Part shown: piece after piece, positions 12,612 to 25,150 of the stretch
How positions within the stretch are numbered: the stretch's first letter is position 1
Layout: each line of letters starts with the position of its first letter
Source: Ciona intestinalis
Lineage: Eukaryota > Chordata > Ascidiacea > Phlebobranchia > Cionidae
Direction of reading: 5' to 3'
Assembly: GCF_000224145.3 (NCBI RefSeq)
Contig: NC_020175.2
Span: 4,511,800 to 4,575,799, forward strand
DNA length: 64,000 bases
Notes under the pieces: generated by a model
Databases searched by the model: none
Told to the model about the DNA's origin: nothing
Seen by the model: the letters and a program-made list of their open reading frames with translations, nothing else
Translations under genes and position numbers: made by a program

Positions 12612-15600
12612 ATGTCTGGCCCAACCCTTATTCAAGTGAATCGTCGGCGATGGTGGATCGCAATTACTTCAGTCATCGAGAACTTAATGTTTGCTGCTGT
12701 GCTGCTGGGATGGAGCTCCTTGCTTTTAATGTTGAAGAACGAGGGTTTTTACGCAAACCTATGCGTGGTCCCTGATGACCATGGTGTGTATCAAGAATCC
12801 TTTAAAACATGTTATTTTGGATTTAATAAACTCAATGATGCATAAATGAATGCAACTTGTTTGACCTCGTGTAGCGAGCAACGACAGTCGCTATAAAATG
12901 GGCGATTATTTTTATAGGCCTCATGTCCACAAACGAGTTGCCACATATATAGGTCTATATTTCAGATACCATTGAATATTTATACTTCCCCATAGATAAT
13001 ATCACGTCAACAAACACTACGTCACCAAACGCAACGTCATCGAATACGACGTCATCAAATTTAACTCAACATACCGAAGATGAAATCGTAAGCGTATAAT
13101 TTTAACCATATGTGTCCCAAAATGTTATATGACACCTGTTTAAACCCAGTTCTTCACGCCGTCCGGCTACCCCACCTGCGCCGCACAAGACGAGATACTG
13201 AATCGATATTTTTCCATCGGTTCAAGCCTACTGAGCGGTGTGACTGTAATCTTAGGAGTGATAATGGACAAGTATGGATCTAGAATGATCCGACTTTCGG
13301 GAACGTAAGTAAAGCTTGGTCATGTAATATGTCTCTGTCTTCTTATCTATATGGCTATACCTATACGTGCAGATGTATATTTGTACACTGTAAATATAAG
13401 CAAGTTTTAACATGGTCCAGCACTATATACATAATAGTTATTATAGACTACATAAAATCCATATGTATAATGTATACGGTNNNNNNNNNNNNNNNNNNNN
13501 NNNNNNNNNNNNNNNNNNNNNNNNNNNNNNGCTGCTGTTGATCGATCTAGAGGATCCCCCTGATGACCATGGTGTGTATCAAGAATCCTTTAAAACATGT
13601 TATTTTGGATTTAATAAACTCAATGATGCATAAATGAATGCAACTTGTTTGACCTCGTGTAGCGAGCAACGACAGTCGCTATAAAATGGGCGATTATTTT
13701 TATAGGCCTCATGTCCACAAACGAGTTGCCACATATATAGGTCTATATTTCAGATACCATTGAATATTTATACTTCCCCATAGATAATATCACGTCAACA
13801 AACACTACGTCACCAAACGCAACGTCATCGAATACGACGTCATCAAATTTAACTCAACATACCGAAGATGAAATCGTAAGCGTATAATTTTAACCATATG
13901 TGTCCCAAAATGTTATATGACACCTGTTTAAACCCAGTTCTTCACGCCGTCCGGCTACCCCACCTGCGCCGCACAAGACGAGATACTGAATCGATATTTT
14001 TCCATCGGTTCAAGCCTACTGAGCGGTGTGACTGTAATCTTAGGAGTGATAATGGACAAGTATGGATCTAGAATGATCCGACTTTCGGGAACGTAAGTAA
14101 AGCTTGGTCATGTAATATGTCTCTGTCTTCTTATCTATATGGCTATACCTATACGTGCAGATGTATATTTGTACACTGTAAATATAAGCAAGTTTTAACA
14201 TGATCCAGCACTATATACATAATAGTTATTATAGACTACATAAAATCCATATGTATAATGTATACGGTTAACGTTTTATACATACAACCTGTCAAAACAT
14301 GTTTTTTGTCACTTTATACCAGGTATCTATTTGCCCTTTGAATGTTTGGTTAATACGCAAATGGGGGAACGAGTAAATAATACTCTTATACAGAAATATA
14401 GTTAGCTTCATTGAATATTTGCACTAAGAAAAGTCAACACATGGCTCTAAATCATCTTCAACCCAGTTTTGTTGACTTTGTCACCGATTTATATCTATGT
14501 TTTTATGACCCAACACCCCTAATTGCTTGACACTTTAATTGTTGAGGTGTTTGTGCACTCTGACACCTCTACGTCATGATAGGAGGTTTCGTTTGCACAG
14601 CAAGATTTCGTAACATGTTTATCTTATAGACTTGCGTTCATGACCTCGTGTGTTTTGTTTGCAATCGGCTCACTCGACACTGAACGTAAGTTTATTTAAA
14701 CATAAGTAAAGTGCATGTTTGTAATCTTATTAAATTAACACAAGTCCAATTCAAGTTCAAGCGAACAGTTTACTTTTGACTTTAAAACGGCAGCAGAAAT
14801 CTGGGTTATGATGGTTTTACTTTTTTATTCCTTCAATTATAAAAAGAAAAAGTTGTTATGTTCGACTGCGTTTAAATACAACCGTTCCCAAATTACCCTG
14901 ATATACTATTGTGTCAGCATTGCTACTGCTTTTATATTTTACAAACCTATATATTAGTTTAACTTTAACATGTTCATTTTGTTGGGCATAAAAAGTGTCA
15001 AAAAGCTACATTCTGTTAAAAAAACTTACACACGAACTGTGGTCGTGAAATGGTTATATACCAGCCAATGATGGAAACTTACATCCCTTGAAAAATCATT
15101 TCCACCTTTAAGTTACAGCGCATGCACTTTTAAATGCGTGATGTAATAACCAAACTATTCCGTTCTTTTTTTACAGATTACAGTATTCTTATTGTTCCTG
15201 CAATATGTTTGAACGGCATGGGTGGCGTGGTTTATATATTCACAAGTTTTCCAGTTCCAAATCTTTTCGCTGAACTAAGGTCAACTATGATCGCGCTCAT
15301 GATCGGGTCTTATTCGGCGTCTGCTGTCATGTATATGTTGTTTAAGGTAAAAGCAATTACAAGTAAACCTTCGCGACTCAAAAAAAACTTTTGTAGTGGT
15401 TTAAAACACGGTTATGAAAAATATGGGACATTAATAACGGTATCCATTTTGGACCCCACAGTACTATACTGAAATTTGGGTAATTTTTTCTATTTTTTTT
15501 TGTAACAAATATACAATTATCCCTTTGATTTCCAGGCAGCGTACGATGCGGGTGTTTCATTTCAGGCGATCATGTGTTTCCATGCCTCTGTGGGGTTTCT

Positions 15601-18600
15601 AACTTTTCTAAATTGTTATTTCAACTGCCCAGGCGAGCCAATACCGGGTCCGGACGACATTAGCTACGCGTAAGTTTATAGCTTTTGTGTTAGGGGGCGT
15701 GTATAGTTTTACGACACTGTGTCGGCCTCGTAATGACAATGATGTAGTTATACTGCGGGAAATTTGAGCGTTGTCAGCAACGAACGTTGATCATTTACCC
15801 GCAATAAATCAAATGCAACAACAAGTTTTCAGCACTTATGGTATCGTTACCGAGCCAGTTTTAATAACTGTTCAACAAAAAAGCCGAATGCTGTTTTGTT
15901 TCATATGTTTGGTACATTCTGCTTCTTAAATTAGTGGTTTGAACATAAATATTTGATGCTAAAATAAATATTTGGCTAATTTAAAATTAAACAAGAACAA
16001 CAGTATAGTAGGCTAACCTGAGATAATGGGCCAATCCAACAGACTTAAGTTTCATGTCCCATTGTGTTCCATGCTGCAGGACCTCACCCACATAGAACAT
16101 TATATAGAATACAATCACCTGTAAAGTTACATACGTGCTTGGTAACACCTAAGCGGGACGACGAGGTGCATAAAACCTTTACCTATGTTTAACGACTCTT
16201 TTACGCGAGGATAAATAAGCTACATTTATTCATTCTCTTGTCACACAGAATCAAACTTCACTTCAGCGCTTTTCGTTTCGAACACAAAATCACCGGCAAG
16301 TCTTTCTTACGTCACACAAGCACAGTGGGACGTCGAATGAGCAGCGTGGACATAGCACCTGTGGAGAACCATAACTACCTCACATCCGTGTAAGTGCTCT
16401 AGTAGATTTATTGGCAATGAGTATGACCTTATCACCTTTTTAATACATATGCCCATATAGTTGATAAAACATTGCAGCTGATAAATATGTTAGAATTTTT
16501 AAACTAAACTCCCTGAAATAAAGACAGTTTTGACCTGTTTATGAACAGTATGTATTGTCCTATATAGTCTATTTGTATTGAAACTTACTAAAAACCCCTA
16601 TTTTATACACCGATGTATACACATCTCTTTGATAAAAGAGGATGCAAACCATGGACCATCTTACTCCAACCTACTATTTCTCGCCTCTTCTTCACTTCAT
16701 ATACCTCACATTATCCTTACAGTGACGACATGAGAAAAGGGGAAAACAATAATTCTTCCGAATCTGATTCTTTCCTGCGTGTCCTCGCCACCCCTTGTAT
16801 ATTATTAAGCTTCGTCACCATGTGCCTCACACAGTTACGACTCATTGCCTACATGGGATCCTTGGAAGTCTACCTAAAGTCTTCTGCTGAGAAACTTGAA
16901 CTGAGCCCTGAGGAAACTATTGAAACAGGTATTCGAACTTGGATATACCTAAGAACATACATATATACATGTGTGCATGGCGAAGTATATTTAACTTATA
17001 TATACAAGGATTGAGGGCAGACTATACCCAAAGTTTAAAAACAGGTTAGGCGAAGAAACCAAGCGGCTTAAACGATTTAAATACGCAGTGTATATTCGTG
17101 TATATAAGTTATGATATTAGTAAACCATTATTTTAAACCCCAAAAATATACTTCGCAATGCACAGTATATAGAATCTATTACACCAAGTTTATAAAAAAA
17201 TGACTACACTACGTTTAATCATAAACTTAATAATATTTAATCTTTATTGCTTTCAGTTGACTTTTATACATTTCTATTTGGTCTTTTCCAAATCAACTGC
17301 TTTTTCATGGCGCCCGTTATTGGGACTATCATGGATTGGAAATTAAAAGTAAAAGCCCAGAAACCAAAGAAGAGAGCCATCCTGGAATCTGAGAAAGATG
17401 AGCATCCATCGGAGAATGGAAACGGGCACGCAAACGGGTAAGTTGGTGTTGATCCATATAGTACACTTCAGTATACTATGGTGGAACTCCGATGACATGT
17501 TATGGGTACTTAGGTGCGTGTCACCATTAGTATATTGCGTAATCTAGAAGGTTGTAAAGCAAAAGTCAAAGCTCGTATCTCTTAAAAATTACGTCTTTAA
17601 ACAAATTAAAATGTCGATTATGTTTGGTTTATTTGTGAGCACACACTGCACGGGAATGCTGCTTTGTAAACAACACTAATATACTGGTGCACAAGAATAA
17701 TATGCTTATAGTAGGTTGGGGTAAGATGGGACAAGTTTGCATTTTCTTTTCTCGTCTTATTTAGTAGAAAACTAAAAAAACATTTACAGTATTATATAAC
17801 TGTATCCTCACTAAAGAGCGATGTTAATTTAAACAAAGTTAAGAAATATCAGATATTATGTGCTAACCACTTTATCACACATTACAATACATTGCATTTC
17901 TCAAACAGCCACGCACAAACCAACGGCAAAGTCCCACACAATAGAGAATGTCCTGAACAACAAATCAAGCACAACAGAAAACATCAACAAGTTATGAACC
18001 TTGCCCGCGCTTTCATGCTTACCAACATACTGCTTGTGCTGTTTGGTATCATTATAATGTTTGAGGAAGTTTTGCCTATTCAGGTAATAATTAAATGTAA
18101 CTTATTTAGCGTAACGACAATCGTTCACGAGTATTCTATTTCAACACCTTGTGCCCACTTATACAAATGATCACGTATTTTCAACTTTGTGGGTGCTGGT
18201 TGCTTTTGACGGGATGTTTTTTTTTCTTTTTTGACTGCATTCGGACAACCTGTAACTACAGTGTAGACTAGCATGGGAGAAATACAACGATACGTATATT
18301 TGCAGTTGTTTGAAATATATTTATTTAACCTTTGATGTCAATTACAGGTTGTGGCGTTTATTATCCACACAGCAGTTCGTACCTTTCTGCATTCATCGAT
18401 CGGTGGACTTTACGCATGCATGTGAGTATAAGAGGTGTTATTTACTGAATACGTCACTCACTTCAATGGACCTTGTGTCAGTCACCGCGAAAAACAAACA
18501 TGTCCAACTAACGAGTATATTTAGTGATAGGGACTTGTTTTACGAGTCTCGAAACAGCTCACTTCGCAGAACAATATTTTTCCTAACATGACAAGTAGAA

Positions 18601-19631
18601 ACCACTTATGCTTGTTCTTCCTTTTTTTTGTTTTCGACTTGTGGCACCATGTAAACGTTTTCAGTTACCCAGACACGTACTACTGTTCTATAGATGAACT
18701 TTGTACCAACATGTGGTTCTGATCATGGTACACTCGTGTTTACTTTTCTCGCCAATGAAATAGATTCGCGCCACTTCCATTAGAAAAAAAACGTGCTTGC
18801 TTGCAGAACTACAAACTATTTATCGATATCGTACATTAATTAAAAAAACATTAAAATATTCACCCGGTGCCAAAAAGTGTAATTTGTAAGCAAGCAAGAG
18901 GTGTGTGAAACAGAACACCCGTGCCCTGTCACGCGATGATAAATAAGTTACATTTTTTAGTAACACCATCAGCTACTGATATGCAATACAATTATACTCC
19001 GAGCTTATAGAACATTCCACATTGGATGTAATACCTTAATTTAAATGCAACAAACTGTGTTTGATTCATAGGTACCACTTCTCACATTTCGGAAAACTTA
19101 CCGGCCTCGCATCTTTTCTATCAGCAATGTTCATTCTCATACAAGATCCTCTATTTGTCGTTGTTAACTCGACTTTGGGCGGTGATCCTTTCTGGGTAAA
19201 TCTGAATTCATGTTTGGACATGCATATAAGTTACAGAACGCTTGTAAACTTATCATATGAACTCTCTTCCTATAATTCTGTAATGGCAATTGCAACTACT
19301 CTCCCGTTTAGAGTTGTTTTGTCTACATCTCTGTACTGTAGGTTAAGTATTTGACACCTAACTGCCATATAGATTCAATCTTGTACATCATTTTGACTCT
19401 TCTTTATTTTGTCTTTAGATCAACTTCGTTCTTTTGATTCTGAGCGTTACTGGCTTCGGGTTGCCAATCTATCTGTGGAACTATGCTCGTAAAATGAATG
19501 CGTATGAACCTGTGGAAAACACGCGTGAAATGTTTACGATTGGCGAAGACGAAGAGGAGGATCCAGCTATTGCATTTGAGAGACCGGACGATCAAGATGT
19601 CGTTGTTAGCAGCATGGCTCTCGCGTTTTAG
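12612..19631 (+). CDS. SLC43A: SLC43-family (LAT3/LAT4/EEG1-like) amino-acid transporter
   Basis: Thirteen exons join in phase to about 630 residues: 12612-12783, 12996-13087 (copy 13784-13875), 13150-13304 (copy 13938-14092), 14630-14685, 15177-15346, 15536-15669, 16249-16389, 16723-16928, 17257-17437, 17909-18083, 18348-18421, 19072-19195 and 19419-19631 (TAG). SLC43 proteins are twelve-pass major-facilitator carriers; LAT3 and LAT4 move large neutral amino acids by facilitated diffusion across the plasma membrane. Signature stretches: [20 protein letters not shown] and [17 protein letters not shown] at TM1, [16 protein letters not shown] after TM2, [79 protein letters not shown] and LGGDPFWVN. 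The large central loop (DDISYA to the TQLRL helix) and the acidic C-tail are cytosolic. Loop 1 carries a run of five N-glycosylation sequons. Exons 2-3 occur twice only because of an assembly artefact. It is slightly longer than human members (about 560-570 residues), through the loops. Confidence 0.93.
12770..14268 (+). repeat. Contig-end duplication flanking an N gap (assembly artefact) with polylinker-like tag
   Basis: Bases 12770-13480 reappear at 13558-14268 (offset 788) with one difference noticed (G at 13415, A at 14203). Between them lie 50 Ns (13481-13530) and a non-homologous 27-base piece (13531-13557) that contains TCTAGAGGATCCCC, the XbaI-BamHI part of a pUC-type polylinker. Sequence continues uninterrupted only after the second copy. 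The simplest reading is two overlapping contigs placed side by side without merging, one with untrimmed vector. The duplicated piece contains the end of exon 1 and exons 2 and 3 of the SLC43-like gene, so the gene should use one copy only. Confidence 0.85.
12998..13072 (+). repeat. 15-base coding minisatellite encoding five N-glycosylation sequons
   Basis: Five 15-base units in frame encode [20 protein letters not shown] and NLTQH, each with an N-x-T sequon. The DNA units share a core of the form AAy-ACGTCA. It lies in extracellular loop 1 of the SLC43-like transporter, where vertebrate SLC43 proteins are also glycosylated. The artefactual copy is at 13786-13860. Confidence 0.8.
16129..16240 (+). 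repeat. SINE-like dispersed repeat, copy 2
   Basis: Contains ttacatacgtgcttggtaac, tttaacgactctttt, then gcgaggataaataagctaca and a tail ending tttattcattct, in the order seen in the other copies. It ends about 10 bases before the exon at 16249. Confidence 0.5.
17707..17882 (+). mobile_element. MITE, diverged copy
   Basis: Opens tatagtaggttggggtaaga as in the full-length copies and keeps ctgtatcctcac and atattatgtgcta inside, but the right terminal repeat has decayed to tttatcacac. It lies in the intron before the exon at 17909. Confidence 0.6.
18883..18965 (+). repeat. SINE-like dispersed repeat, copy 3
   Basis: Shows ttgtaagcaagcaagaggtg, tgtgaaacagaacacccgtg and gcgatgataaataagttaca in order, matching the consensus of the other copies. 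Intronic. Confidence 0.55.
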
Positions 19632-19972
19632 ATTGTTACGTCACTGTGAAAGGATTGTTTAAGAACAATTGCTAACGGCAACAACAAGAAACTGTACAAA
19701 ACGCAGTGTTAATTATTCGTGTACGAACTAAAAACTTGCCACTGATCAGACATTTTGTACCACGAGAAGATTGGTTTGTAATTGTCCATTTTATCAGCAT
19801 TACTTTAAAAAGAAATTGTTCGAATCCTTAGGGTTGGGGCTGGAACTTGTAAATGTCCATGTAAGATTGGATACCTTCCATTAAATCAAACATGCTGAAT
19901 AGCTTACGATTCCAATCTAATTGTTCGTAACCAGAGTTTGAAAACGTCTTTGTTAAAAATTCATCATCGTGC

Positions 19973-19978
19973 AATAAA
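19973..19978 (+). terminator. Polyadenylation signal of the SLC43-like gene
   Basis: AATAAA about 340 bases after the TAG at 19629-19631, in the context tgcaataaactgtg, followed by a GT-containing stretch. It is the first canonical hexamer after the stop. Confidence 0.6.
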
Positions 19979-21089
19979 CTGTGTTTGACGAACTCTTGAA
20001 ATATTGAAAAGGGGTTCGTGGATTCAATTACATTTTAATTTGAATCATTTCGTAATTTTAATTTCTTTTAATTTTTATTTCTTGTTTTCGATGTTATTTA
20101 CCGATGTTCCTTAATTACTTTCTGTTTTAATTTGTTTCATGAAATGCTGGGTGCGTTTGCACACTGATGCCCAGCACATTGCGACCTGAATACACCATCA
20201 GCCTACGTTCAATGGTTAGCGTTGTTTTACTGATATGATGCTTGCCCACAGCAGCACAGTGTTTCTCACAAGAAATCAAGCACCCGGGAACAGTTTAGGG
20301 AAATGCGATGCCTTTTTCTTTTTTTTCATGCACAATCTATGGCACCAACAGATAGTTAGCTTTTGGTGAAAAGGTCTGTGGTGTCTATAGATCGGTTTAT
20401 AGCTTACCGTTTGAATTTAACATAATAGGTATTTCAAGGAAACACAGTTTCGCGATGCAGCCGTTTTTAAAAGCAAGTGGTATATAAGACTTAAGGAATC
20501 AAAGCTCAGTCTACATCAGCGGTCAAGAAAGTATTGTTTTAGACTACTGTGGCAATATTACCAGAAACTACAAATATTAATTTCATTTAAGATTCAGAGC
20601 AAGTTAAGTTTTTTAAATCTTCGTACGTCGCAAATAGACATACCAAACGAAAATTCCATCTTGTGCACCTGCCTGACTGAATACCAAATTAACGGATAAA
20701 ACCGTTTACCTAAAGCTGAGCGGCCAGGGAGTTATAACCATGAGGAAACCCATCGATTAATCATGTAATATAACAGAATTAGAAATTAGGAAACATAATT
20801 ATGCGCTGCTTTGTACAGATTGGCATTTATCGACGATTTATATACATTTGAATGCTCACGGATCGATACGACAACGTCGGAATTTCAATTTAATCCTTTC
20901 ACGTACAACCGATGAAAAACCAATCAACGAATGGCTTAAGTTCTTGAGTGGTTTACTAAATTTGAATCGAATCCCCAACCTGTCTTATAAAAGCAGCAGT
21001 GTTTGGAATCCATATTCAAACCAGAGGTTAAGATGAGGCTGTATAAGACTAAGGGCAACAACTTTAACGTATTTTATGGAAATATTTAG
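19979..21089. other. Intergenic spacer before the BK beta-subunit-like gene
   Basis: About 1.1 kb with no supported coding region. It should contain the promoter of the gene starting at 21090, but I see no clear TATA box. The 62-codon open frame at 20848-21036 has no domain or splice support. Confidence 0.45.
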
Positions 21090-24000
21090 ATGGTTAAGCA
21101 TAGGTTTACACGGAGTGAGCTTCGTGTTCTTCAGCTTGGTGTTGCTGTTATATTTGTAGCCATCCTCTCATTCGCTGTGAGTGCTAATACACTTCTTATT
21201 CCATCCATTCGAAGCAGGAACTTTGTACCAACGGTAAGTTGTTCGGTTATACCTTTTAGTTAAAGAGATTAACTTCAAACCTATATATCTAAGGGTGGGG
21301 GAAGATAGAACACCTTTTATTCTATTTTCTCGTCCCATTTGGTTGTAAACAAGGAACACTCAATTAATTATAAAACCGTGACCTCACGACTCCCATAGAC
21401 CGTTGTTAATTGTTTAAATCGCGATCAGGATTTGGATATTATGTGCCAAAGGTGTCCCATCTTGCCCCACCCTACTGTATATAAATCATGTGCTGTCAAA
21501 CTGAAAGTGGTTATTAATGTTTACAATCTCGTATTTAAAAGTTATGTCTGTTAGTGCCAATTTGTTACTGCGGACAAATGCTTGGCGAAAAGTGGGTAAA
21601 GCGTGAACTAATTATTGCTTGATTTTCCACGCCGGTCGAATTCAATGCCTGTGTATTCAGATATGCACCGTAATCAGCTCCGAGATTATCAGAAGTCCGT
21701 GCTTGTGTCAGCCTGGTAACGACTGCCCTATCAGCAGCAGACTGTGCAGTAGTAATGGCCAAGCAAACTACCCGTGTGTGCAGGTTATGGTGAGATATAA
21801 ATACAACATGGAGGAAACGCCATCTAGAATTGAAGCTCCAACAGGTAATAGATACATAATTGTTAAGTTATTACTGCAAATGTTGATTTGAAGTTTTTCT
21901 GTATGTTAGCCTATGTGTTATTAAGCTTGTGTATGAAAATGTCACCATAAAACGTATGTATGAGGGTTTATGGCTGTCGTAATCATTAATTTCTCCAATG
22001 TACGTTTGTAGGGAACATATGCTTGACGATGGTATATAATGTTTCTGGCATTATTTCAAGGACTGTGAAATGCCGAGTGCTTGCATTTCGTTCAGACCTT
22101 TTTTGTTTTAGGCCTATACACATGTCACGCATCACTAGCATGATGTAACCAGCGCTGCAGCATATAGTAGTTACATACAACACTATCCCGGCATTATATA
22201 GGCAAGGGGACCAAAGCACTCGTCTTAACATAAAGCCTGTTGCGTATCTGCGATTGCGAGCGTTTCTGATCATTGTAAAAAGGGGGTTTCTAAACATCCA
22301 TATGCTACTGCCATAATTTCCAAACCCACTTTCCAAATTCAGTTGACTTACGCAGTCAGACGTTTCTCGAGCAATGGTTGAATGATTTAAACCACTCCAG
22401 CATTGCCCAAAATAAAGATTCCATGGAAAACGACCTTTTCGCAACTAACTCCCGACGAGCATTGCTCCACACGAGTGACATGGATCTACGTTATTCAGAC
22501 CAGGTATATAAACGTGCTGATATTTATAACTGATTTTGATAAAGCCATGAGAAATGTTTTTAATAAGTATACGCATATCAGATTTTAGTATAGGTATACT
22601 GCATAATAGCCTATGTTGCGCATTCTAAAGCTTTGTGACATATCATCATAATGTACAAATATATTGCTTACGTTCTTCGTATATTTACCAGTGTTCCTTT
22701 CACCCCCATTGTACTCGCGATGTCACCATGATGACAAGAGAAGTGTCATCATACAGACGAAACATAGGAATCGTAGGATTAAACTTTCCATGTTTCTATG
22801 ACCCTAAGAACCCCACAGATGCTGTCTTGTACAGAATTTATGATGGATGGAGTATTTTTCACAGGTATGCTTTTAATTTCTTTGTGCTAAAAGTTAAATA
22901 TTAAACATTAAACTCGCGACTGCTAGGGTACACTTTATTACTGTTATAAAGGAATGTTTAAAGTAGATTAGATTTTTGGCAAAATATAAAATCACTGGAA
23001 TAATATTCTGTTACTTCTGCTACCAGATATAATATAATATCGACTCATAGGCTCTTTTGGTATAAAAACGTTGTTTTATTCCTACTTTTCTTCTGCCTTG
23101 CATAACGTTTAAATATTCACTTTTTATACCGAGGACTTAAAAAGTATAGACATTACTCTATAGTGTTACCAATAGGTTTCAATTTTGCCAGCACTTTCTC
23201 GTTTAACAAAACAAGCTATTTTAGTATTTATATAGCCCCTAAGTGTCCATAGCCTCCTAACTCGTTGAAAACTCCACCGCTAGAAAGCGCTAACGATCAA
23301 ATGTTTAGCACATTCTGGCCTGGACTGCTGCTTCTGACGGGAGTCATGATAATTCTGCTTGTCTACTGCTGTCTTGCACGGCTAAAAAAGAATTTTAATC
23401 AAATCGACCTGGTAAGTTTTACCTTTATGTATTATCGACTTGATTTTGAACTATTGACAGTGGTATGTTGACAAGTTGGCAATGTACCTGCAGGTGATTA
23501 ATTTCTGAGCAATAATAAACTTTGCGCTCAGATGATTAATATTGAGTTTGCTTTCAAATTCTCCGAGCCCGCTGGTTTCATTTTGATTATCCGTATAATC
23601 CGAATGACATTTTATAGGCTGTCTGATCCATGTTATAACCTCCTCTAAACCGGTTAATTGTCCTTACACCTGCCGCTTGTACATCGTAATTGACGTAACC
23701 GTTAAAATGACAATCCCGTTGGTAAAAATAAAATGTTGCGTGCGAGCAACTAGCGAGAGCCTTCCATGCCCACTAAAAAAGTCAACGACGATGTTGTTTA
23801 AAGCTGTGCGTCATATCTACATCACATTTTTAAGAAATTGATTCGATACACGTGTTTTTTTACGTTTCCCGCCCAAGAAGGCAAGAGTTGCAGTTCGAAA
23901 CGATTTGCTTTGATGGGATTGGTTGAGGGTTTATGACGGTCTATTTACACAGAACAATGGTTATTGTTTGATCACATGCAAACGGAGAATGACATGTTTA

Positions 24001-24188
24001 TATGGCGGATTAAAACAAAAGCAAAGCTAAGTTGACAGAATCCGATTAATTTATTTAACCTTTCGCAGAGCGGTGCAATTCTCCACACTCAAGGTTCACC
24101 AGCGGTTTCTTCTGGAGGTAGTGGGTCGTGCCAAAACAAAAGACAAACCTGCACAAAGATTGGACTCGGTGGAAAGGTCCACGTTTGA
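21090..24188 (+). CDS. BK (Slo1) channel beta-subunit-like protein (KCNMB family)
   Basis: Six exons join in phase to 301 residues: 21090-21233, 21661-21844, 22343-22503, 22692-22864, 23288-23411 and 24069-24188 (TGA). KCNMB proteins are two-pass membrane proteins that tune calcium-activated K+ channels, with short cytosolic ends and a large cysteine-rich extracellular loop. Here TM1 is about residues 14-37 (LQLGVAVIFVAILSF) and TM2 about 231-253 (LLLLTGVMIILLVYCCL). The loop has family landmarks in the right order: a cysteine cluster (PCLCQPGNDCP), NYPCVQVMV (vertebrate YPCLQVYV), RRALLHTSD before a QCSFHPHC pair (vertebrate KCSYIPKC), then PCFYDP, and WSIFHS...FSTFWPG before TM2 (vertebrate FHSLFWP). 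It is longer than most vertebrate betas (about 190-280) because of an asparagine/glutamine-rich insertion near residues 111-145 and a longer C-tail. The start is the ATG before TM1. Homology is by remembered motifs only, but order and topology agree. Confidence 0.72.
21289..21482 (+). mobile_element. MITE, full-length copy in intron 1 of the KCNMB-like gene
   Basis: Left end aagggtgggggaagatagaa, right end tcccatcttgccccacccta, with the shared interior (agaccgttgttaattgttta, then gatcaggatttggatattat). Confidence 0.7.
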
Positions 24189-24975
24189 GATACAAGTTCG
24201 TAGAGTGAGGTTCACACTTGCACGCATGCTGCACGAAAATAAGCAAGACCTGCACGTTTTGACCCGCTCACATGCTCTTCTAACAAGCACACTGTTGTCT
24301 TACCGCCAATTATATCTAACCAGCTTTAACTTTTGAAAAGATTATTCATATTATACCGGCGTTGTGTTTTTACACGTGAGTGCAGTTTCTATACCTGTAC
24401 ACGACTTTCCTCGCTCGCACTTACATTTTTCGGAGTTTTCTGTCTACATATGGTAGTCGTGGCGCTACTCATACACATTATATAGAAACTTGTGTGTTTT
24501 TTAGCCCAAACGAAATTCTTGAAAAAAGTTAATCCGTATTTCAAAGAGATCCCCGATTTCTAACTAGCCCACCGTATCTTAATCCGAGTGTAAGCCGTAT
24601 AATTTACATAGGTTTAAACATGCGCAGGGTCACGGCTTCAACTGTACATATATAGCGTTTTGAATTCCCCTTATTGATCTTAGTGAATGTTATGTTCTCC
24701 TACTCTATTAGCGGCCGTCACATAAGAAATAATGCGGGCAAAAACACCGTCATGTATAAACTTGTGAATATGACCCTCTCGACCTATTAAGTCTTCATGT
24801 CGTTTCAAGTAGAGAAGTTAAAATGGCCGACTACATGTAATAGTAACAAATAACCGCGACCTTAGAAACCAAAATGGACTCCGCAATTGTAAAGCAATTT
24901 TAACTCGCCATGTGTGGTAATGATTTTGCACATTTACACAACTGATGTATTTCTGAAGCGCCTATTTGTTAAACA

Positions 24976-25150
24976 CAGTATAATAGGTTGGATAAAGATA
25001 AGAAAACTTTTTATTCTATTTTTTTGTCTCATTTGATAGTAAACAAAAAACATTCAAGGGATTATGAAACCGTATCCTCACGACTTCCATAGACCGTTGG
25101 TAATTGTAACACGATCGGAATATTTGGATATTTTGTGCTAAAGTTGTTTA
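24976..25150 (+). mobile_element. MITE, 3'-truncated copy
   Basis: Starts ataataggttggataaagat and keeps aaccgtatcctcacgacttc and gatcggaatatttggatatt, but ends after tgtgctaaagttg without the right terminal repeat. Confidence 0.6.

Noticed and set aside
13558..14268. True tandem exon duplication in the SLC43-like gene
   Set aside because: The near-perfect identity including introns, the N gap and the polylinker-like tag make an assembly artefact far more likely.
21986..22444. 152-codon minus-strand open frame
   Set aside because: It overlaps the plus-strand exon 22343-22503 of the KCNMB-like gene, which has phase and motif support. The minus frame has no recognisable domain or splice partners.
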